Source: Paralvinella palmiformis
Taxonomy: Eukaryota; Annelida; Polychaeta; Terebellida; Alvinellidae
Direction: 5' to 3'
Length of the DNA stretch: 64,000 nt
NCBI GenBank assembly: GCA_025642065.1
Contig: JAODUP010000304.1
Coordinates: 951,501-1,015,500, forward strand
A program made the position numbers and the translations under genes. Each line of letters starts with the position of its first letter. The stretch's first letter is position 1. A model generated the notes under the pieces. It was not told the origin of the DNA, did no database searches, and saw nothing but the letters and a program-made list of their open reading frames with translations. Of the stretch, positions 58,560 through 64,000 are shown in pieces.

Positions 58560-58800
58560 AGCATACGTCCCAATAAACATGCATATGTTGGTCCAACGTT
58601 GGATATTGTTATGGGTAATTTCGACGTTCGGCCAACGTTGGATCAATTATTGAATTTCGGTTGGTATACAACATGAATCCAACGATGTTGTACCGACATT
58701 GTATCAACTGTTGTATTTTGGTTGGTATGCAACTTAACTGAATCCATCGATGTTGGGACAATATTCGGCCAACCATCCACTCTGATACGGTACCCAACAT
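58560..58800. repeat. Repeat with CCAACGTTGG palindromes
   Basis: The palindrome CCAACGTTGG occurs at about 58592 and 58633, and variants such as CCAACGATGTTG and GGTTGGTATACAACATGAAT recur, giving a loose 70-90 bp periodicity. Similar CCAACGTTGG-rich repeats are widespread in animals. No coding sequence. Confidence 0.5.
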
Positions 58801-60029
58801 GAATCGGTAAATAAAAACAATAACAATTATAATTAATTTCTCTAGAAACTAAATAAAATATCTATGTTTGTTTTAAAAGACGAATTGCATAATAATATGT
58901 GCGCACCATTGTTATGAATTAAATAAAATTTCATTTAATATTTAGTGCGGTATTGAAATGCTGGCAGTTTCAGCAGCATACGAAGGCGAACTCGCACGTG
59001 TCATTCGTCAAATATAGGTAATTATTATTGTTTATACTTTAATCATTGTCGTTTAGAACACAAATGCAATGGAAAGGGCGACACTGACTGGTATTTTTTA
59101 GCTGATTTTATACTTATAGTAGTTATCTAAAAGATAACCAGTAAAAATTGGTCGTCCGGGGTGTGTGGATTTTGCTACCAGAGAGCTTAAATATAGAGAG
59201 GCGTTACTCTTGAAGCGCCATGTTGAATTTTGAACCAGTGGCGCCTCCGGCGACCGGAGGTATTTCTCAGATAAACAAAAACTCTTGTTGTCCACATGTG
59301 ATCGTGTACATGTGTGTCCATGGTTGAAATGAATCGGCAATACTAGTACTATATGTTACATGATCATATACTCTTTTATTAATTAACACTTTAATTGTGC
59401 ACACATGATATCGAAGGAAACGAAGCTCTGTAACTGTAAATACATAATTAAGTGATTTAACAGCCCAGTCACTTAATTAATTCATAGCCTACAATTTGCG
59501 ATCATTTGACAGCTGATCAGAAAATAATTGAACGTGGTTTAGGTTATTTAACAGTTTTGTGTGTGGAAGGCGTAATTTTCACAAGTTTTTTAATGAAAAC
59601 AATTAGGTATATATGAGGTAAATGCATACAAACATACTTTCATCATGTCAGTTTATCATAGTCCATACATTTTATTTATTTAGATATATACATATAATGA
59701 TATATACAGCTATTATAACACAACCATAACACAATTCACCATATATTCATCATGTCCGTTTATCATATATTAACTAAAAAATTATAAGTTCAATAATATA
59801 GACCATGCAATATAGGCCTGCCCAGCTGAGAATAAAGAATATACATGGAATATTAACAATGTTTATGTTTGCGTTAACATGTTAGAGATAGAGAAATTAG
59901 TACTTTCATACAATAAGCGGCATCAAATCTCTTGTGCCACGGGTTTATCTATAGTTACAATCAGTCATTTGTTATCAAATGGACAGAATAACCCAGCTCT
60001 AAACAACCACTACTACAAAAATATGACAT

Positions 60030-60338
60030 TTAGTCCAGATCAGTGAACTGTTTAAAGTTAGACAGAATATACCCAGAGATGTAATAGACACATGCATTGA
60101 CTACTGTAACAGATAACACCAGTAAATCTGTAACCAAGAGATTGGCCTGTTTACATGGTATCTCATCATCATAGAACTTCAAGAACTGAAACAGAACAAT
60201 ACCTTGTAAAATAATGACTTGAACCAAGTGCATACACAATGTGTAAACACATGTTTTCCTTTTTTCAAGTTGGTTAAAGAATTTGATTTGATATGCATTT
60301 AAGTTATAAAATCGAGAAGTATACCAATTAAAGCACAT
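60030..60338 (-). CDS. Unrecognised 102-codon ORF with hydrophobic C-terminal half
   Basis: It encodes MCFNWYTSRFYNLNAYQIKF ... LLVTDLLVLSVTVVNACVYY and ISGYILSNFKQF. The end resembles the NxxxYIAGYIxxK motif of THAP9/P-like transposases, but weakly. Possible internal intron borders (ACAAG|GTATTG and TGTTTCAG|TTCTTG) would remove about 20 bases, too short for an intron. Probably transposon debris. Confidence 0.25.
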   Translation of the reverse strand: MCFNWYTSRFYNLNAYQIKFFNQLEKRKTCVYTLCMHLVQVIILQGIVLFQFLKFYDDEIPCKQANLLVTDLLVLSVTVVNACVYYISGYILSNFKQFTDLD

Positions 60339-60500
60339 GAGCTGAACATTCAGGTACTAATTCAGGTGCTGGTAATCCTTTTTTTGTATTAAGATATGAA
60401 ATGGGCTGACAAAATTTCATGGGTTTGATGCCTTGTTTCTTATTTAATTAATTTTATAATACCAATTTTCACCATTAATATTTATAAATATTAATTACCA

Positions 60501-60758
60501 TCACAGCTGGCCCTGTCTCCTCTTTGATTTCAGTGGATGCATGCGGTGGATTTGGTACATCAAAAATAGTTGGAATAGCATTCTAGATAAGTTGTCTGGT
60601 TCGTTCATGAATTCCGTTTCAGTGAAATGCATATAATACATTCTACAATTAGTATTCAAGTCATTTAAATCCTCATCATATATCTGAACGACAACAATTA
60701 ATAAGCCATCTTTTACTTCTGTCAATAGAAAAAATAACAAAATGAATGTTTCTACCAC
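60501..60758 (-). pseudogene. Decayed THAP-like zinc-finger segment
   Basis: The minus strand reads MYYMHFTETEFMNEPDNLSR and, after a one-base shift, NAIPTIFDVPNPPHASTEIK. This is the second half of a THAP domain (CSxHFTExxF...LKxxAVPTIFxFP). The frame shift falls at TATCTAGAATGCT, which could alternatively be a 3' splice site (TTATCTAG). The first Cys-x2-4-Cys half of the THAP domain was not found. Confidence 0.4.
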
Positions 60759-61429
60759 TAGTTGAGGTATTTAATAATTAATTTCATAATTAATTTAAAT
60801 TATAAATAGAAGTCATATGTATCTATAAGTACCAATTGCTTACGTTTAAAAATAAATATGGATGCAGGTGATCATGTAAATACTCAGCTACTTATAATTA
60901 TTGTAATTAGGGAAAAATTATCTGATTATAGTAATGTAATTTTGTCCAATTATATTATTAACAATAATAAAGTAAAATATACCTCCCGCCCATAACATCT
61001 TCAGTGGCTCCAGTACATGTAGCTGTAAGCTTATGTATATCTTACATACTCATTTTGTGATTAATAGGTTGATATTGTTCAATAAAATTTAATAAGATTT
61101 TGTCTGAAACAAATATAGATCTAGATAGATCTTGTTTGGGCCTACTGCTTGGGTCATGTCAAGTAGGGGCGTGTCTACTTCAAATTGTTATGCTTATTTT
61201 TTAAATATCCTTTATTTAATAAAAAGCCAGATCATATCAAATTTTTACACTAGCTTTCATTTCCTTTCGGGACTGTCTTTATTTACGCATACTATTCCTG
61301 TTACTGCAGCCGAAAGCGGCGCAGAATAAACCAGTGCCATTAGGCGCCATGTTAACGAAGAGAGGTGTCTGTGACAATCTACCTCCGGTCGCTAGGGCCC
61401 TGGCGCTCCATGAATTCAAAATGGCGTCA

Positions 61430-63050
61430 CATGTTAAAACGCGAAGTAACACGTCTTGTTACAAATAGTCTTTGATGCTACTGTTAGTGAGTAGTCTAAA
61501 ACACTAGCCGTATTCGGCTGCTGCCATTTTGCAAAAAAGCACTGTTGCCGACTATAGGCTGGATTTTGGAATAGAATAAGCGACAAATATGTATCAGCCG
61601 ATAGTTTCTTGATCTGAAATAATGCCCACATCTACTGCTGTAACCATTTTAAATATAATATTTATAAGTATTTACTGAACATAAGAACTGTGCTTGAAGG
61701 ATGGGAGAGATTTTGGTGAGCTGGTGATCTTGGCTGGTAAACGTCCATTTGCATTATGATGGTCACGTGACTCAAATATTCTCCTGATTGCCCAGTTGTC
61801 TTTGTTTCGAGTAAATAAAAGCACGTGGTCTTTTTTATATGATGGATTCTCTGTCCCTTTTTATTTGTTTGATCACTGTTTTTTTAATTATTTAAAGTTA
61901 ATATTATGATATAAATATGGATTTTATATATCATATTAACTGTTGTAATACTTTGCTGAAGAAATTATATGCAGATTTTGGTAACTTAATTGTGTTTTCT
62001 CCTTGATCCTTTGTGTATGAATTATTACTGTCATTGTTTGATATTTTTGGCTTTATTTTATATTTAAACCGCGGGGGTTCCCTTGTTTTCTTTTTAAAGA
62101 CAATGTCACATAATTCCTCTGAGTGGGGGTAAGCTAGTTACTTTGTTATATGCATGTTTTCCATGTTTTGTATCACAAAATTGAATTACAGGATTACAAA
62201 ATTAGAAAAGAAAAAAAGATGTTGGAGAGTTTTTGAAAACATAGGCAAAACATGACAATTTGGACAAAATGAAACAATCAGATGCTGATTTCTTGTGCAT
62301 TGTGGCTGTCTGCTTAGATATAGCCATGCAAAATTAGAGAAAGTTTACTGAAGCAGTTTAAAAAACAATGAAAAACCTTGAAAATTTACCAGTTTTGGGG
62401 GGCAGAATGTTTCAATCAAATAAATATTTTTGTGCATAGTTGTCTACCTTAAGTTATATTTGTGTAAAATTAGTAAAATGTACCAAATAGTTTCTGAGAT
62501 TTGGCAGCTAATGACACATATAAAATGATGGCAATAGTCCATTGAATCTTCGGCCCGAAGGACTAAAAATGTGTATGACCATAAGTTTTCTAATTTTATA
62601 ACCTTTGAATATTTTAATCACCATATCATGTAGAACATAACTTATTAGTTGTATGCTTCCAAGGACAAATACAATGAGGTTGCAATGATGCCAGAGATTG
62701 TTCAGTTTTAATTTATTTCTAAATTATTTTTTAGTAGATTGGGAGTCCTCGACATATGACATCATCAACATCAAAACAAACTAAACACCTTTTATGTTAG
62801 CGCCACAACATAAGCCTTCCAAACCTGTCTAAAGCCACACAAATTACACAGGGCTTCCCTCAAAAGGCAATGCGACAATTAATCAAGATTTGTGTATGTT
62901 GTTGACACTACATGTAAGTTGTAACTTAAGCATATTATTATGATCTGTCCGTGCATGTGTTATTCAGCAGAAGTAGCACAATGTTCGATTCTATAAAACT
63001 TTTAACATAAGTTATTTACGTCTTATAAATTTCTGTGTTTGTTTCTGATA
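61430..63050. other. Right-end intergenic stretch, nothing recognised
   Basis: AT-rich. A piece near 62755 (GACATCATCAACATCAAAAC) faintly resembles repeat R1. No coding sequence is supported. Confidence 0.5.
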
Positions 63051-63054
63051 GCAA

Positions 63055-63623
63055 TGGAGGTTAAGATATTAAAACCGGCAGCTGATGAACATCATCAGCT
63101 ACTTAAAAGTGGAGGATGAGGAAATTGACCTACCAAATGATATAAATCTCCCCTTATAAACAATGGATGTTCTGGACCAACTAGAAAATACACTGTATGA
63201 TTCAATGAAGATGAAAATATTGGTAAGAAGTAACTTGTTAAGTACTGTACTTGTTATGGAACTATTGTTTTTTTTAAACTTTCTATAGCATCATTCACGT
63301 TGTTAACTTTTCCTGTTAGATTAAATACATAGTCTAAATTGGAGGTGCTGACAAACCATCAGCAGGATGATGGAGCTAGTGTCTCCTCCAGTAGCCCTGG
63401 AGTTTAATCGTGTGGCAGGGGCAATAAGACGGCCTTCTACCTGTATCTTTGGTGTATTCAATTCAAAACAGGGGCAGCACAGAAAAATCGTCATCTTCCT
63501 CAGATTACAGAGGTGGACATCTCCATTAAAGCGCGAGAATGGCTGAAACTGTCAGCTGATCGTCTCCTTGGGGGAAGACATAGTAGAAATGTCATCCATA
63601 ACCAGGAGAATCAGCAATAATCC
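63055..63623 (+). pseudogene. Broken DUF4806-like coding stretch
   Basis: Readable pieces, in different frames, are EEIDLPNDINLPL, TMDVLDQLENTLYDS, GGADKPSAG, MMELVSPPVALEFN and GNKTAFYLYLWCIQF, then TEVDISIKAREWLKLSADRL and a stop at 63621. DUF4806 domains have LPLxTxxxLxxLExxL...GGxxxxxxVxxMxxxLxxxxLAxxFNxxGxxGKxxF. Stops at 63110 and 63410 and at least two shifts indicate a dead copy; the KILG|GTAAGA at 63220 also leaves room for an intron. Confidence 0.45.
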
Positions 63624-63638
63624 CATTCGGACTAATAT

Positions 63639-63684
<46 letters not shown>

Positions 63685-64000
63685 CCATATGAATGTAAAT
63701 TTATGTTTCAGTTTATATTGTAGGTTGTGTTTCATTGATTAGTAAATATTTTTGTTTCAGTCTTATTGGTATATTTGGATTAAATTTCCATGTTGATATA
63801 AAATTAGTTAAAACTTCTTATTCAGAAACCAATTAATTTGTTGTGTTCTTTAACTAATTTATTGGTGTATTAGTCACTTAAAATAACAGATGGTAATGTA
63901 CTGTAGTTGTCATATATTTAGATATGTACTACCAACAAATCACACAATGTGTATCATTTTTTTCTAATCCATAGTTGGAATATTTTATTAATTGAATGTG

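Larger units (their letters stand above)
59216..61426. mobile_element. Possible THAP/P-like DNA element bounded by 47-bp inverted arms
   Basis: The arm at 59216-59262 (CGCCATGTTGAATT...GCGACCGGAGGTA) and the reverse complement of 61380-61426 (CGCCATTTTGAATT...GCGACCGGAGGTA) share 13 of 14 outer bases and a perfect 13-base inner block at identical spacing; the middle is diverged. Between them on the minus strand are a decayed THAP-like segment and a hydrophobic ORF. Assignment to the P superfamily is inference; the arms could instead be unrelated promoter-like sequence. Confidence 0.35.

Overview
The window looks like nuclear DNA from an invertebrate animal, most likely a mollusc or another lophotrochozoan. 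It is AT-rich, its genes are split into short exons by long introns with GT..AG borders, and it is full of microsatellites, tRNA-derived SINEs and decayed LINE, hAT, MULE and THAP/P-like elements. No bacterial, plasmid or phage organisation is visible. The phylum is inferred from style of repeats and gene structure, not from a species-specific marker.

Two real genes could be assembled by joining exons whose splice sites and phases agree. (1) Left third, minus strand: a class I sirtuin of the SIRT3/SIRT2 type. Five consecutive exons (12853-12649, 7075-6938, 5834-5599, 2098-1998, 263-213) encode about 243 residues, including the NAD-binding loop, the catalytic histidine and both halves of the zinc site. 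The C-terminal exons lie beyond base 1, and the first coding exon was not located. (2) Middle, plus strand, 29854-51498: a complete 15-exon gene for a receptor-type protein tyrosine phosphatase of the PTPRR/PTPN5/PTPN7 (kinase-interaction-motif) family. It reads through as 720 codons plus stop: signal peptide, short ectodomain, one membrane segment, Ser/Thr/Pro-rich juxtamembrane region, KIM, and one catalytic PTP domain with all key residues.

The two genes are transcribed away from each other. The roughly 17 kb between them (12.9-29.8 kb) holds mobile-element debris: SINEs (two with clear target-site duplications, counting the copy at 4.3 kb), LINE reverse-transcriptase fragments, a hAT transposase fossil, and a MULE-like element inserted into an older LINE. 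The phosphatase introns carry at least six copies of one SINE family, three copies of a small foldback-like repeat, LINE fragments, and a 16-copy 78-bp minisatellite in intron 12.

The right quarter (51.5-64 kb) has no intact gene that I recognise. It contains a CpG-dense block just past the phosphatase stop, a fragment of a multicopy invertebrate family, a hAT-like fossil, a THAP/P-like decayed element between inverted arms, and a broken DUF4806-like coding stretch at the edge.

I found no convincing new biological system. The most interesting signals are the conserved luminal segment of the phosphatase, the nested insertions, the foldback repeat family and the possible THAP/P-type element. 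All family assignments come from reading translated sequence and recalled family motifs; no search was run.
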